A DNA stretch of 64,000 nt from Magnetospirillum sp. (GCA_024707145.1 JANQAI010000015.1:1-64000), one strand, 5' to 3'; positions 20,440 to 29,666 are shown, numbered from the stretch's first letter. The notes: a model not told the origin generated them from the sequence alone. Numbers and translations: made by a program.

Positions 20440-20637
20440 ATGGGTGAAAAAGAAAAAGCAGGCAAGCCGACGGCGCCGGACCCGCGCGCGCCGGGACGCA
20501 AGGTGCCGCTCTACCAGAGCACTCCGGACGACGAGGACGAAGTGGATCTGGCTAGCGAGGATTCCTTCCCCGCCAGCGATCCGCCGTCCTACACGCCGGT
20601 CAACCATCCGGGCAAGCCCTGCGCCGACAAGGGCTGA
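20440..20637 (+). CDS. Small conserved acidic protein with EDSFPASDPPS motif
   Basis: A 65-residue, highly charged, probably disordered protein. The N-terminus is Lys-rich (MGEKEKAGKP), the middle Asp/Glu-rich (STPDDEDEVD), and the C-terminal segment ASEDSFPASDPPSYTPVNHP matches a short motif I recall from many small alphaproteobacterial proteins of unknown function. No cysteines and no membrane segment. A purine-rich stretch (GATGAGGATG) precedes the ATG. It is convergent with the arsenate-reductase-like gene, 6 bases between stops. Confidence 0.7.
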   Translation: MGEKEKAGKPTAPDPRAPGRKVPLYQSTPDDEDEVDLASEDSFPASDPPSYTPVNHPGKPCADKG

Positions 20638-20643
20638 CGGGCT

Positions 20644-21150
20644 TCAGGCGCCCGCCCCGATCTTGTCCAGCCCGATCTCGTCCAGATGGCGCTGCATGGT
20701 CAGGCGGTCCAGCCCGGCCAGCGGCAGTTCGACGAACAGTTCGATCCGCCGGCGCATCATCTTGAAGGCCTCGGCGAAGACCGCCGCCTTCTCGGCATGG
20801 CTGCCGCGTGCTTCCAGCGGATCGGGAATGGGCCAATGGGCGGTGACCGGGCGGCCCAGGATGGGCAGCACGCAGCCGCTCAACTCGTCGCACACCGTGA
20901 AGACGAAATCCATGCGCGGCGCCTCGGCGGTGGCGAAGATCTCCAGCCCCTTGGGATGGAGGCCGGTGGTCGGCAGCCCCGCGTTGCGGATGGTTTCCAG
21001 CGTCAGCGGATGGACTTCGGCGGCGGGCTCCGAGCCCGCCGAATGGGCCTGGAAACGGCGCTTGCCCAGCGACTGCAGCAGCGTTTGCGCCATCTGGCTG
21101 CGCGCCGCGTTCTGGCGGCAGACGAACAGAACGTTGAAGACCGGGTTCAT
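20644..21150 (-). CDS. Low-molecular-weight phosphotyrosine phosphatase/arsenate reductase family protein
   Basis: A 168-residue protein with the P-loop FVCRQNAARSQMA (Cys11 and Arg17 in CX5R) and the general-acid loop WPIPDPLEARG. The order and ETIRNAGLPTTGLHPKG fit the thioredoxin-linked ArsC branch (arsenate to arsenite) as well as LMW protein-tyrosine phosphatases. There are no other ars genes nearby and the additional C-terminal Cys pair of Gram-positive ArsC is not obvious, so arsenate reduction is plausible but not proven. Confidence 0.85.
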   Translation of the reverse strand: MNPVFNVLFVCRQNAARSQMAQTLLQSLGKRRFQAHSAGSEPAAEVHPLTLETIRNAGLPTTGLHPKGLEIFATAEAPRMDFVFTVCDELSGCVLPILGRPVTAHWPIPDPLEARGSHAEKAAVFAEAFKMMRRRIELFVELPLAGLDRLTMQRHLDEIGLDKIGAGA

Positions 21151-21299
21151 GGGCTCCCCCTTTGGAGACAACACCCCTGCGGCCTGAGGTACTCCCGCCC
21201 GTCCGATGGCAGAAGTGAAGTGTTGGTGACGGTTGGTTGTGGTCGCGCCTGGAACGCTGCCGCCGCCACCTTCGGCGGCACGCTGGGGGGCGTTGTTTT

Positions 21300-21728
21300 T
21301 CAGGCGCCCTGCCAGCGGCGGCGCTTCTCTTCCAGCTTCTGATTGAAGCGGTCCCAGACCACCACCGCGCGCTCGTGACGGCCTTCGCCGATCACGTCCA
21401 GCTCGTCGCGGGCCACCACGCTCCAGCCCAGGCGGCGGCCGTCCACCTTGTCGCAGGTCACGGTCACGGTCACCACTTGGCCCGGCAGGGTGGGGGCGGT
21501 GTGGCTGACGTCGATATGCACGCCCAGCGAACCCTCGCCCGCCTCCAGATGGGGGCGCAGATGCTCGGTGCAGGCCCATTCCATCAGCCCGACCATGAAG
21601 CCGGTGGCGAAGACGGCGGGCATGGACTGGAAGATATCGGATTCGGGATAAAGCGCCGGCACCACCTTGGTGTCGCCGACGCGGAAGCTGAACTGGTGGA
21701 CGTCGCCAATGCCCGGGCTGCTTTTCAT
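21300..21728 (-). CDS. Hotdog-fold thioesterase (fluoroacetyl-CoA thioesterase-like)
   Basis: A 142-residue hotdog thioesterase. The pattern VGDTKVVPALYPESDIFQSMPAVFATGFMVGLMEWACTEHL and the central SLGVHIDVSHTAPTLPGQ match the FlK-like acyl-CoA thioesterase family, with Glu in LMEWA and His in DVSHTAPT as likely catalytic residues. Here that motif region is given for identification only; the acyl group is unknown. It is divergent from the PAS-LuxR gene (83 bases between starts), whose product might regulate it. Confidence 0.82.
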   Translation of the reverse strand: MKSSPGIGDVHQFSFRVGDTKVVPALYPESDIFQSMPAVFATGFMVGLMEWACTEHLRPHLEAGEGSLGVHIDVSHTAPTLPGQVVTVTVTCDKVDGRRLGWSVVARDELDVIGEGRHERAVVVWDRFNQKLEEKRRRWQGA

Positions 21729-21811
21729 GACGCTGCCTTCTTTTCGTCGTGGAACGGCACCGCTATCCTAGCAATGGACGCTTCCCAAGAAAGCCCGGGG
21801 AATTCCGGGGC

Positions 21812-22375
21812 ATGGCGATGGATACCCTGCAAGAAACCCTGGACGCCCTGGACGACGGCATCATCCGTTTCGACGCCGACCTTCGGTTGGTGGCGTGGAA
21901 CCGGGCGCTGATCGACATCATGGGGTTCCCGCCCGAATTGATGCGGCCGGGCACGCCGTTCCTCGCCTTCGTCGAATTCAACATCGCCCGCGGCGAGCAC
22001 GGCAGCGGCGAGCGGCGCCTGATCGTCAGCCAGCGCCTGGCCAGCCTCACCGATTCCTACTCCCGCCGGCGCCCCGACGGCACCATGATCCGGGTGCGCG
22101 GCAAGGCCATGCCCGATGGCGGCATCCTCAAGGTGTTCAGCCGCGCCGAGGGCATGGCGCCGCAGGGCGTCCCGGCGCCGGGGCTGTCGGCGCGCGAGCG
22201 CGAGGTGCTGCTGTGGGCGGCGCAGGGCAAGACGGCGTGGGAAACCTCGGCCATTCTCGGCATCTCGCCCAAGACGGTGGAGTTCCACCTGGGTAATTGC
22301 GGCCGCAAGCTGGGCACCGCCACCAAGGCCCAGACCATCCTGGCGGCGGCGCGCAAGGGGTTGTTGCCCCTGTGA
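21812..22375 (+). CDS. PAS-LuxR transcriptional regulator
   Basis: A 187-residue regulator. An N-terminal PAS domain (about residues 6-115: LDALDDGIIRFDADLRLVAWN, FPPELMRPGTPF) is followed by a LuxR-type HTH (about 122-185: LSAREREVLLWAAQGKTAWE, SPKTVEFHLGNCGRKLG). There is no receiver or autoinducer domain, so the PAS may sense a ligand or redox state, or take part in dimerisation. Two ATGs, 21812 and 21818, are both possible starts. Confidence 0.9.
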   Translation: MAMDTLQETLDALDDGIIRFDADLRLVAWNRALIDIMGFPPELMRPGTPFLAFVEFNIARGEHGSGERRLIVSQRLASLTDSYSRRRPDGTMIRVRGKAMPDGGILKVFSRAEGMAPQGVPAPGLSAREREVLLWAAQGKTAWETSAILGISPKTVEFHLGNCGRKLGTATKAQTILAAARKGLLPL

Positions 22376-22433
22376 CGGGCGGGGTAATCCCTGTGGCAAT
22401 ACGGGCCTGCCTGCGGTAGCCTAAATCCTTGGT

Positions 22434-23599
22434 ATGGGGGTTGAAAGGCCGGCGGTCATGGTGCCAGGCAGGGCTCGGAGCAGGCGTCGCACGCTCGCCT
22501 TGGCGGCGACGGTCCTGTTCGCCCTGGCCCAGGGCGTGTGGCTGACGGCCGAATTCGCCTCGGAACGCGAACGCCAGGCCGAACGTCAGGCCGTGCAACT
22601 GCGCGAACCGGTGCCGCCGGTGTTGCGCCAGGAGGCCGACAGCGCCCAGCGTTACCTGTCCTTCGTGCGCTCCCAGGCCGAAGTGGTGCTGAAGGAACGC
22701 ATCCGCGAGCGGGTGGACGAGGCGGTGGCCATCGCCACCAGTATCCATCGCCAAGCCCAAGGCAAGGTGCCGCCTGCCCTGGTGCGCACCCTGGTGCGCG
22801 AAGGCCTGCGCGCATCCCGCTTCTTCGACGGTCGCGGCTATTATTTCATCGACGACCTGAATGGCAATTGCGTGCTGCTGCCCACCGCGCCCGAACGCGA
22901 GGGTTCGTCGCTGATGGACAATCGCGATGATGCCGGCCGCTACATCATGCGCGAACTGCTCCGGGCGGTGCAGCAGCCCGGCGCTGCCGGCTATGCCCGC
23001 TACCGCTGGTTCGCCCCCCATTCCACCGAGCGCATGGAAGAGAAGATCACCTATGTGCGGCTGTTTCCCCAGGCCTGGGCTGGCTGATCGGCACCGGCGA
23101 CTACACCTCCATGGTGGAGGAGGACCTGAAGGGCGAGGCGCTGAAGCGCCTACGCGCGGTCAGCTTCCCGGCGGACGGCAGCCTGGTGGTGATCGACGAA
23201 ATCCGCACTGTCCGCCTGTTCCGCGATTCCCCCGGCATTGAAGGTCGGAAGGTGGACGCCATCCCCGACGGGCCCGAGCGCCGCGCCCTGGAGGCTATCC
23301 TGGCGACCGCCCTGGCGGGCCGCGAAACCGTGCGCTATCCGTGGTCGTCGGCGGCGGATAATGGCCGCGAGGGCGTGCGGGTGGGCTGGGTGTCGCGTCC
23401 GGCCACCTGGGGTTGGACGGTGGCGGCCATCGCCAGCGAAACGGTCAAGGCCGAGGACGGCGGCGGCGACAGCGGAATGATCTGGCATTTCGGCTTGCCC
23501 GCCTTGCTGCTGGTGCTGGCGTTGCTCGCGGTCGGGATGGTGGCGCTGCCCCCGCGCGAGGCCGAAGGCGCCCCGCTGGATCCCTCCGATGCCGCTTGA
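22434..23599 (+). CDS. Membrane-anchored Cache-domain sensor protein without output domain (frame broken at 23069-23078)
   Basis: TM1 (about residues 21-40), an extracytoplasmic single-Cache-like domain (GLRASRFFDGRGYYFIDDLNG, HSTERMEEKITYVRLFPQ) and a second TM near the C-terminus (FGLPALLLVLALLAVGMVAL). The frame changes by two bases in CCAGGCCTGG; removing the two extra bases gives FPQ-LGWLIGTGDYTSMVEED, the typical Cache continuation. No kinase, HAMP or cyclase domain follows. It overlaps the next gene, a CHASE kinase, by 11 bases, so the two may form a combined sensor. The ATG at 22434 lacks a ribosome site; ATG 22458 has GAAAGG upstream and may be the real start. Confidence 0.75.
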
Positions 23600-26078
23600 G
23601 CGCCTGCTCCGCCCGGCCCAACTGGCCGGCCTCGCCGTGCTGCTGGTTTCGGCCCTGGCGATGTCGGGGCTGGCCTGGCGCGGCGTCGCCTTGCGCCAGC
23701 AGACGGTGCTCAGCACCGAGTTCGAGCGGCGCAGCGATCAAGTCTATCACGGGCTGATGGCGCGGCTGGAACTCTATCAGGCGGTCCTGCGCACCGCCGC
23801 CGGCTACTGGGCGCAGTTCCCCCTTTCGGGGGTGGGCGAGTGGCGCGCGCTGGTGCAGTCGTCCCGGATCACCAGCCGCTATCCCGGCGTCGACGGCTTC
23901 GCCTATGCGGCGGCGGTGCCCGGGGACGGCGTGGACCAGTTCACCCGCGACATCCGGCGGCGGCTGTGGCGTGACTTCAGCATTCATCCGGCGGCGCCGG
24001 ACGTCCCGGACCACATGGTGATCACCCATATCGAGCCGTTCGACCAAGTGTCGCGCGCCCTGGGCTTCGACCTGGCGTCCGAGCCGCGGCGGCGGCAAGC
24101 CGTCGAGATGGCGCGCGATACCGGCCAGGTCACGCTGTCGTCGCCCCTGACCCTGATCACCGGCGGCCAGACCGGGCGGGACTTCCTTCTGGTGCAGCCG
24201 GTCTTCCGCGCCGACTATCCGCTGGAAACGGTGGAGCAGCGCCGGCGGGCCATCCAGGGCTGGCTACTGCTGGGCCTGCATGCCAATGCCCTGTTCGGCG
24301 CCCTGCGCGCCGACGTGGACGATCCACTGTTCGACATTCACGTGCACGCTGGCGGGCTGAACGCCGAAACCTTGGTCTATGGTGACGCCGAACTGAGCCG
24401 GAAGCCCACCCTCGTCTCGCAGCGCACGCTGGATTTCGCCGGCCAGCGCTGGGTGGTGGAAATTCATCGCCATCTGCCCGCGGGCGCCATCTGGTTCGGC
24501 GGTACCGCCCTGGCGGTGCTGGTGGCCTGCATCGGCCTCAGCCTGACCCTCACCGCTTCCGCCGCGCTGCTGCTGGTGTCGCGCGAACAGAGCCGCCGGC
24601 TGGCTCGCCATGCCATGACGGAGCTGACCCGCGCGGAGCGTGCGCTGGCGGCGGTGACCGCCTCGGTGCCCGGCGTCATCTATCGCTGGCTGGAGCAGCC
24701 GGCCGGCGGCGGCTTCCAGTTCGTGGCGCCCCAGGCCGGCGCGCTGTTCGGCGTCTCGCCGTCGGCGCTGGTGGAGGATTGGCGGCGCCTGCCCTTCCTG
24801 CCCGAGGATCTGGAGCGCTGGCAGGCCAGCCTGGGCGAGGCGGCACGCTCGGCGCTGCCGTGGGAAATGGAGGGGCGCTACCTGGACGCCCAGGGCGCCG
24901 TGCGCTGGTGGAAAGCCACCGCCACCCCGCTGGCCGGCCCGGAGGGCGTCGTCTTCGACGGCATCATCGTCGACATCACCGAGCTGAAGGAGGCCGAGCA
25001 GGTCCTGGTGGAGCGCGAGCGCAGCTACCGCGAGATGTTCGAGCGCTCCAGCGCCGTCATGGTGCTGCTGGATCCGCTGGCGGCACGGATCGTCGATACC
25101 AATCCTGCCGGCCTGGCCTTCTACGGCTATCCGCTGGAGGAGATGCGCGGTATGGAGACCGCCCGCATCAGCCTGCTGGACGAGGAGGGGTGGGAGCGGC
25201 TGCGCAGCCGCGCGCTCCAGGGCCAGACCGATTTCTACCGTTCGCGCCATCGCCTCGCTTCGGGCGAGGTGCGCGAAGTGGAAGTCCATGCCGGCCCGGT
25301 GGCGGTATCCGGGCGCACCTATATCCACGTCATCGTCCACGACGTCACCGACCGTGAGCGCTTCCAGGCCGAATTGCAGGAAAAGACGGCCAAGCTGGCC
25401 GCCACCAACGCCGAGCTGGAGCAGTTCTCCTACATTGCCTCGCACGATCTGCAGGAGCCGCTGCGGACCATCGCCAGCTTCCTGCAACTGCTGCAGCGCC
25501 GCTACGACGCGCAACTGGACGGCGAGGCCCGCGAGTTCATCGCCTTCGCGGTGGATGCCGCCGTCCGTCTGCAGACCATGATCCGCGACCTGCTGGACTA
25601 TTCCCGTATCGGCACCCGCGGCGGCGCATTCGTGCCCACCGACATGGACAAGGAACTGGCGACCACCCGTTCCAGCCTGGCGCGCGCCATCGACGAGGCC
25701 GGCGCCGAGATCGGCGGCGACCGGCTGCCCACCGTCGTCGCCGACAAGGTGCAGATGCAAAGCCTGCTGCAGAACCTGATCGGCAACGCCATCAAGTACC
25801 GCCGGCCCGACGTGCCGCCGCGCGTGCAGGTTTCGGCCACGGAGGAAGAGGACCGCTGGGTGTTCCGCATCGCCGACAACGGCATCGGCATCGAGCCCCA
25901 GTATTTCGACCGCATCTTCCAGGTGTTCCAGCGCCTGCACAGTCGCGACCGCTTCGGCGGCACCGGCATCGGCCTGGCGCTGTGCCGCAAAATCGTCCAG
26001 CGCCACGGCGGCGACATCTGGGTGGAATCGACGCCCGGCCAGGGCAGCGCCTTCCTGTTCAGCATCCCCAAGCGCTGA
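23589..26078 (+). CDS. Sensor histidine kinase CHASE-PAS-PAS-HisKA-HATPase
   Basis: An 829-residue membrane kinase. TM1 (about 13-32), a periplasmic CHASE domain (about 75-215: YPGVDGFAYAAAVPG, LSSPLTLITGGQTGRDFLL), TM2 (about 299-325), two PAS domains (about 345-465 and 477-595), HisKA with the phosphoacceptor in YIASHDLQEPLRTI (bacteriophytochrome-type dimerisation domain), and HATPase (QNLIGNAIKY, DNGIGIEPQYF, GGTGIGLALCRKI). It has no receiver. Kinases of this HisKA type often pair with stand-alone Rcp1-like receivers, and one is encoded at 41463-41906. Confidence 0.92.
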   Translation: MPLERLLRPAQLAGLAVLLVSALAMSGLAWRGVALRQQTVLSTEFERRSDQVYHGLMARLELYQAVLRTAAGYWAQFPLSGVGEWRALVQSSRITSRYPGVDGFAYAAAVPGDGVDQFTRDIRRRLWRDFSIHPAAPDVPDHMVITHIEPFDQVSRALGFDLASEPRRRQAVEMARDTGQVTLSSPLTLITGGQTGRDFLLVQPVFRADYPLETVEQRRRAIQGWLLLGLHANALFGALRADVDDPLFDIHVHAGGLNAETLVYGDAELSRKPTLVSQRTLDFAGQRWVVEIHRHLPAGAIWFGGTALAVLVACIGLSLTLTASAALLLVSREQSRRLARHAMTELTRAERALAAVTASVPGVIYRWLEQPAGGGFQFVAPQAGALFGVSPSALVEDWRRLPFLPEDLERWQASLGEAARSALPWEMEGRYLDAQGAVRWWKATATPLAGPEGVVFDGIIVDITELKEAEQVLVERERSYREMFERSSAVMVLLDPLAARIVDTNPAGLAFYGYPLEEMRGMETARISLLDEEGWERLRSRALQGQTDFYRSRHRLASGEVREVEVHAGPVAVSGRTYIHVIVHDVTDRERFQAELQEKTAKLAATNAELEQFSYIASHDLQEPLRTIASFLQLLQRRYDAQLDGEAREFIAFAVDAAVRLQTMIRDLLDYSRIGTRGGAFVPTDMDKELATTRSSLARAIDEAGAEIGGDRLPTVVADKVQMQSLLQNLIGNAIKYRRPDVPPRVQVSATEEEDRWVFRIADNGIGIEPQYFDRIFQVFQRLHSRDRFGGTGIGLALCRKIVQRHGGDIWVESTPGQGSAFLFSIPKR

Positions 26079-26152
26079 GGCGATCCAAGGGGGCCTGTTT
26101 CGGGCGTCATGGCGAGGCTTGCCCCCTGATTGTCCGGTTCGATTCTTCCGCC

Positions 26153-26260
26153 GTCATGCGCGGGCTTGACCCGCGCATCCACGTGCCGCCGCTGAAGCCA
26201 TCATTGGAAACATCGTTCCGGCGAAGCCGCATGGATCGCCGGGTCAAGCCTGGCGATGAC
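26153..26260. repeat. Dispersed double-hairpin repeat, copy B
   Basis: Left half GTCATGCGCGGGCTTGACCC, right half GGGTCAAGCCTGGCGATGAC, spacer about 45 bases. Both halves are hairpins with a TTGA or TCAA loop. It lies in the 240-base gap between convergent genes. Confidence 0.8.
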
Positions 26261-26318
26261 ACAAAAGAGGGGGAAGGAGCGCCCTCTCCATCGGGGGAAA
26301 GGCGGTTCCGCGGATGCC

Positions 26319-26786
26319 CTACTGCACCACGTTGACCACGCCCTTCATGCCCAGCAGGCTGTGGCCGGGAACGGTGCATTCGAAGGTGTAGGCGCCGTAG
26401 CGGGCGGGCACGAACCACAGTTCCTTGGTTTCGCCGGCGGGGATGACCACTTTCTCCACCCACGGGGTGGTGGCGGTGACGTCGCGGCCCACCAGTTGCC
26501 GCACGGCGATGGTGGGGAACCACTGCTCGGACACGAAGGTGTGGTCGCTGGTGGATTGGTTGCGCAGCACCAGCCGGGTGGGGCGGTTGCGGTGGAAGGT
26601 CAACTCGTCGGGGACGAAGGCGTGGTTGACCAGGGTGACCTCGACCACGTCGGGTGCGCTCCAGTCCGCCTGGTTCGACAGTTCGCTGGCCTCGGCCAGA
26701 TAGCCGCGCGGCTGATAGCGGCTGATCTGGTCCTCGCCGGCGCAGGCGGCCAGCAGCAGGGGCAGGATCACGGCAAAGCGCTTCAT
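26319..26786 (-). CDS. Cupredoxin-like lipoprotein
   Basis: A 155-residue exported lipoprotein: signal peptide with lipobox LLAAC (Cys15), then a linker and a cupredoxin fold. Likely copper ligands are His in STSDHTFVSE and the C-terminal Cys-His-Met set in FECTVPGHSLLGMKG, an azurin/plastocyanin-like type 1 arrangement. It may carry electrons or bind copper in the periplasm. Its ATG is 4 bases after the upstream cupin gene's stop, so GST, cupin and cupredoxin form one operon. Confidence 0.85.
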   Translation of the reverse strand: MKRFAVILPLLLAACAGEDQISRYQPRGYLAEASELSNQADWSAPDVVEVTLVNHAFVPDELTFHRNRPTRLVLRNQSTSDHTFVSEQWFPTIAVRQLVGRDVTATTPWVEKVVIPAGETKELWFVPARYGAYTFECTVPGHSLLGMKGVVNVVQ

Positions 26787-26790
26787 CGTC

Positions 26791-27216
26791 TTACTCCTCC
26801 TCGGGCGACCAGCCGGGTGGGGCCATGTGGAAGCCGGCGAACTGGAAGGCGGGGGCGACGATGCAGCCCACCAGGCTCCACGCCCCCCGCGGTTCGGCCG
26901 CCTGCCACGCATGGGCCGGCACTACCGCCTGGGGCTGGTGGCCGGCCAGGACGTCGGCCCCCAGCACGATCTCGCGCACGCCGTCACCGTCGGCGATGCG
27001 CAAGGCGAGCGGGTCGCCGGCATGGAAGTTCCATACCTCCACGGCGTCGACCCGATGCCAGTGAGAGCGCTCGCCCGCCTTCAGCAGATAATAGATGGCG
27101 GTGCAGGCGCCGCGAGCCCCATCCTCGGTGCTATGACGATAGGTCTCGATGTAATGGCCGCCTTCCGGATGGGGCTGAAGCCCCAGCCGGGCGATGATGG
27201 CGGCGGCGTCCTTCAT
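26791..27216 (-). CDS. DUF985-type cupin protein
   Basis: A 141-residue cupin of the DUF985 (Cupin_5) family. Typical elements are the N-terminal LGLQPHPEGGHYIETYRH, YYLLKAGERSHWHRVDAVEVW (metal-site histidines), and the C-terminal CIVAPAFQFAGFHMAP. The biochemical role is not established. It is the middle gene of the GST-cupin-cupredoxin operon, 11 bases after the GST stop. Confidence 0.88.
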   Translation of the reverse strand: MKDAAAIIARLGLQPHPEGGHYIETYRHSTEDGARGACTAIYYLLKAGERSHWHRVDAVEVWNFHAGDPLALRIADGDGVREIVLGADVLAGHQPQAVVPAHAWQAAEPRGAWSLVGCIVAPAFQFAGFHMAPPGWSPEEE

Positions 27217-27227
27217 TCCCTCTCGGC

Positions 27228-27824
27228 TCACTCGGCCGGCTCGGTCTCGCGCACCGAGCGGCGGTTGTGGGTGGTGGTGTACCAATGGGCCAGGTGCGGG
27301 CGGTTGTTGCGCCAGTCGCAGACCTTGCGGAAGTCCAGGTAGCTGAGCGCGGCGACCACGCTGATCGGGCCGATCAGGAACACGCCGCCCCAGTGGCCGA
27401 CGTCCTTCTCCAGCAGGTCCAGCGCCCGGCTGATGGCGGCCTGCTGGCGCTCGATCCAGTCGTTCCAGCGTTTGTCCTCGGGCCGCATGGTGGCCTCGAC
27501 GCGGGCCTGAATGGCGGCGTCGAGGATGCCGTCGGCCAGCGCCATCACCTTGAGCTGGCGGAAGCGCTCGTGGCTCTCGTGGGGGAACAGCTTGTGGCCG
27601 TTGTGCAGGGTGTCCAGGTATTCGCAGATGACCGGCGAATCGAACAGCGTCTCGTCGTTGTCCAGCACCAGAGCGGGCACCTTGGACAGGGGGTTGTCCT
27701 TCACCAGGTCGGTGTCGGGGGCCCAGGGGTTGGTGGGCACCAGGCCCAGCTCGATGCCACACTCGATGGCGGTCATGCGGACCTTGCGGACATAGGGCGA
27801 GGTGGCGGAAAAGCGCAGCTTCAT
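27228..27824 (-). CDS. Glutathione S-transferase family protein
   Basis: A 198-residue GST. The thioredoxin-like N-terminal domain (MKLRFSATSPYVRKVRMTAI) has Ser in TSPY near the position that activates glutathione. The glutathione-binding NPLSKVPAL and ETLFDSPVICEYL segments are present, and the helical C-terminal domain fits the family. First gene of the three-gene operon; the 164-base upstream gap probably holds the promoter. Confidence 0.92.
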   Translation of the reverse strand: MKLRFSATSPYVRKVRMTAIECGIELGLVPTNPWAPDTDLVKDNPLSKVPALVLDNDETLFDSPVICEYLDTLHNGHKLFPHESHERFRQLKVMALADGILDAAIQARVEATMRPEDKRWNDWIERQQAAISRALDLLEKDVGHWGGVFLIGPISVVAALSYLDFRKVCDWRNNRPHLAHWYTTTHNRRSVRETEPAE

Positions 27825-27988
27825 CGAGAAACCTCCCGGGCGGACGGAGTAGGAGCCGATACGTGTAAAGGACATGCTGTCGCGACGCAAAGATCGCGCG
27901 TGATTTTGTCTGCTGGACGGGAGCAAGGCCAGTCTTTGTTCGCTTGAAACCGCGAAACGATTCAATACGGCGATCAAAATTCACCGTT

Positions 27989-28762
27989 TCAGAACACGTC
28001 CTTGCGCCGGCGCAGTTCGGCGAACACACGCGCCGGCTCGGTGCCGGGTTCCAGGCCGACGGCGCGGGCGACGGCGGGTTGGTCGGCGCGCAGGAACGGG
28101 TTGGCGGCGCGTTCCTCGGACAGCGGCGACGGCACCGTGGGCCGGCCGGCGGCGCGCAGGCGGGTGACTTGGTCCAGGCGGGCGGCCAACTCGATATTGT
28201 CGCGCTCCACCAGCCGGGCGAAGCGTCCGTTGGAGGCGGTGTATTCGTGGGCGCAATAGACCCGGGTATCGGCGGGCAGGTCGCGCAGCTTGGACAGGGA
28301 CGCCCACATCTGCTCGGGGGTTCCTTCGAACAGGCGGCCGCAGCCCAGCGAGAACAGGGTGTCGCCGCAGAACAGGGCGTGGGAATCGGGGAACCAGAAG
28401 GCGATGTGGCCGCTGGTATGGCCGGGGGTTTCCAGCACCATGGCGGCGGCGTGGCCCAGCAGGAAGGTGTCGCCCTCGCGCACCTCCACGTCGATGCCGG
28501 GAATGCGCTCGCTGTCCTTGCCCGCGCCCACCACGGCGGCGCCGGTGGCCTGCTTGAGTTCCAGGTTGCCGCCGGTGTGGTCGCCGTGATGGTGGGTGTT
28601 GAGGATGTGGGTCAGGCGCCAGTTCCGGGCCGCCAGCGCCGCCAGCACCGGTTCGGCCACCGCCGGGTCCACCGCCGCGGTGGCGCCGCTTTCCGGCTCG
28701 TGCAGCAGGTAGACGTAATTGTCCGACAGGACCGGGATCTGCTCGATCGCCAAGCGTGTCAT
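27989..28762 (-). CDS. gloB: Hydroxyacylglutathione hydrolase (glyoxalase II)
   Basis: A 257-residue metallo-beta-lactamase-fold hydrolase with THHHGDHTGGN (binuclear zinc site), LETPGHTSGHIAFWF, FCGDTLFSLGCGRLFEG and CAHEYTASNGRFA, the complete GloB ligand set. It converts S-D-lactoylglutathione to D-lactate and glutathione in methylglyoxal detoxification. The C-terminal glutathione-binding helix region (ANPFLRADQPAVARA) is present. The ATG at 28762 gives the standard N-terminus. It lies 31 bases from the stop of the upstream LysR gene on the same strand. Confidence 0.95.
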   Translation of the reverse strand: MTRLAIEQIPVLSDNYVYLLHEPESGATAAVDPAVAEPVLAALAARNWRLTHILNTHHHGDHTGGNLELKQATGAAVVGAGKDSERIPGIDVEVREGDTFLLGHAAAMVLETPGHTSGHIAFWFPDSHALFCGDTLFSLGCGRLFEGTPEQMWASLSKLRDLPADTRVYCAHEYTASNGRFARLVERDNIELAARLDQVTRLRAAGRPTVPSPLSEERAANPFLRADQPAVARAVGLEPGTEPARVFAELRRRKDVF

Positions 28763-28793
28763 CGCCGCCTCCGCCAAACCTGGGGCCAGCCTA

Positions 28794-29666
28794 TCACGAT
28801 CCCGCCGCCAGCGACCAGAACGCCTCTGCCGCCGGGCTCTGGCGAGCGCGCGGGCGGAACAGGCGGATTTCCACCGGAATGGTCCAGTCGCCGCCGCCGA
28901 TGCGGGTCAGCCGTCCGTCGGCGATGTCCTCGCTTACCAGCGACAGCGGCAGCCAGGCCAGGCCGCGCCCGTCGCGGGCCATGGCGCGCAGCACCACCGA
29001 CAGGTGCGAGGTGAATACCGGCTTGAGGGCCAGCGGCGTCCGCTGCCTCAGTTGCGCGGCGAGAATGCGGCCCATGCCCGACTGGGCGCTGTAGGCCAGG
29101 TAGGGCAGCTCGCCGGTCAGCGACTCGATGACGCCTGGGGCCGCCACCGGCACCAGCAGGTCCTTGCCCACGTTGGTGGCGATGAAGGCGTGGTCGTCCA
29201 TGCGGCCGGGCACCGCCGGGTGGTGGTGGCACAGCAGGAACTGGGCACCGCCCTGGGCCATCAGTTCCTCGCAATCCTGCTGGCTGTCGGACACCAGGCG
29301 CACCGGCGCCACCGCCCCCCGCTTCTCCAGGTGCTTGAGCCAGGCGGGAAAGAACAGCAGCGACAAGGCGTGGGTGGCGGCCACCACCAGCTGGGTCTCG
29401 GCCACGTGGGCGGCTTCGCGCGCCTGGTCGCGGGCCTGCATCAGGTGGCGCCAGGCCTCGGCGGCGGCGGGGTGGAAGCGTTCGCCCGCCTCGGTCAGCC
29501 GCACCGGATTGGCCGAGCGGTCGAACAGCGGCGCCCCCACCCAGTCCTCCAGCGCGCGGATGCGGCGCGAGAAGGCCGGCTGCGTGCAGTGCCGCGCCTC
29601 CGCCGCACGTGAGAAGTTTCCGGTTTCCGCCAGGGCGGCGAAATCCTCCAGCCAGGTCAGGTCCAT
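28794..29666 (-). CDS. LysR-family regulator divergent from the tartrate operon
   Basis: A 290-residue LTTR. It starts MDLTWLEDFAALAETGNFSRAAEARH, a typical winged-helix N-terminus, and has an effector domain (about 90-290). An in-frame codon 18 bases earlier is possible, but the MDLTWLEDF start is usual for this subfamily. It is divergently oriented to the D-tartrate dehydratase gene with a 98-base intergenic region, so it is the likely activator of that operon with tartrate or a related acid as inducer. Confidence 0.9.
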   Translation of the reverse strand: MDLTWLEDFAALAETGNFSRAAEARHCTQPAFSRRIRALEDWVGAPLFDRSANPVRLTEAGERFHPAAAEAWRHLMQARDQAREAAHVAETQLVVAATHALSLLFFPAWLKHLEKRGAVAPVRLVSDSQQDCEELMAQGGAQFLLCHHHPAVPGRMDDHAFIATNVGKDLLVPVAAPGVIESLTGELPYLAYSAQSGMGRILAAQLRQRTPLALKPVFTSHLSVVLRAMARDGRGLAWLPLSLVSEDIADGRLTRIGGGDWTIPVEIRLFRPRARQSPAAEAFWSLAAGS

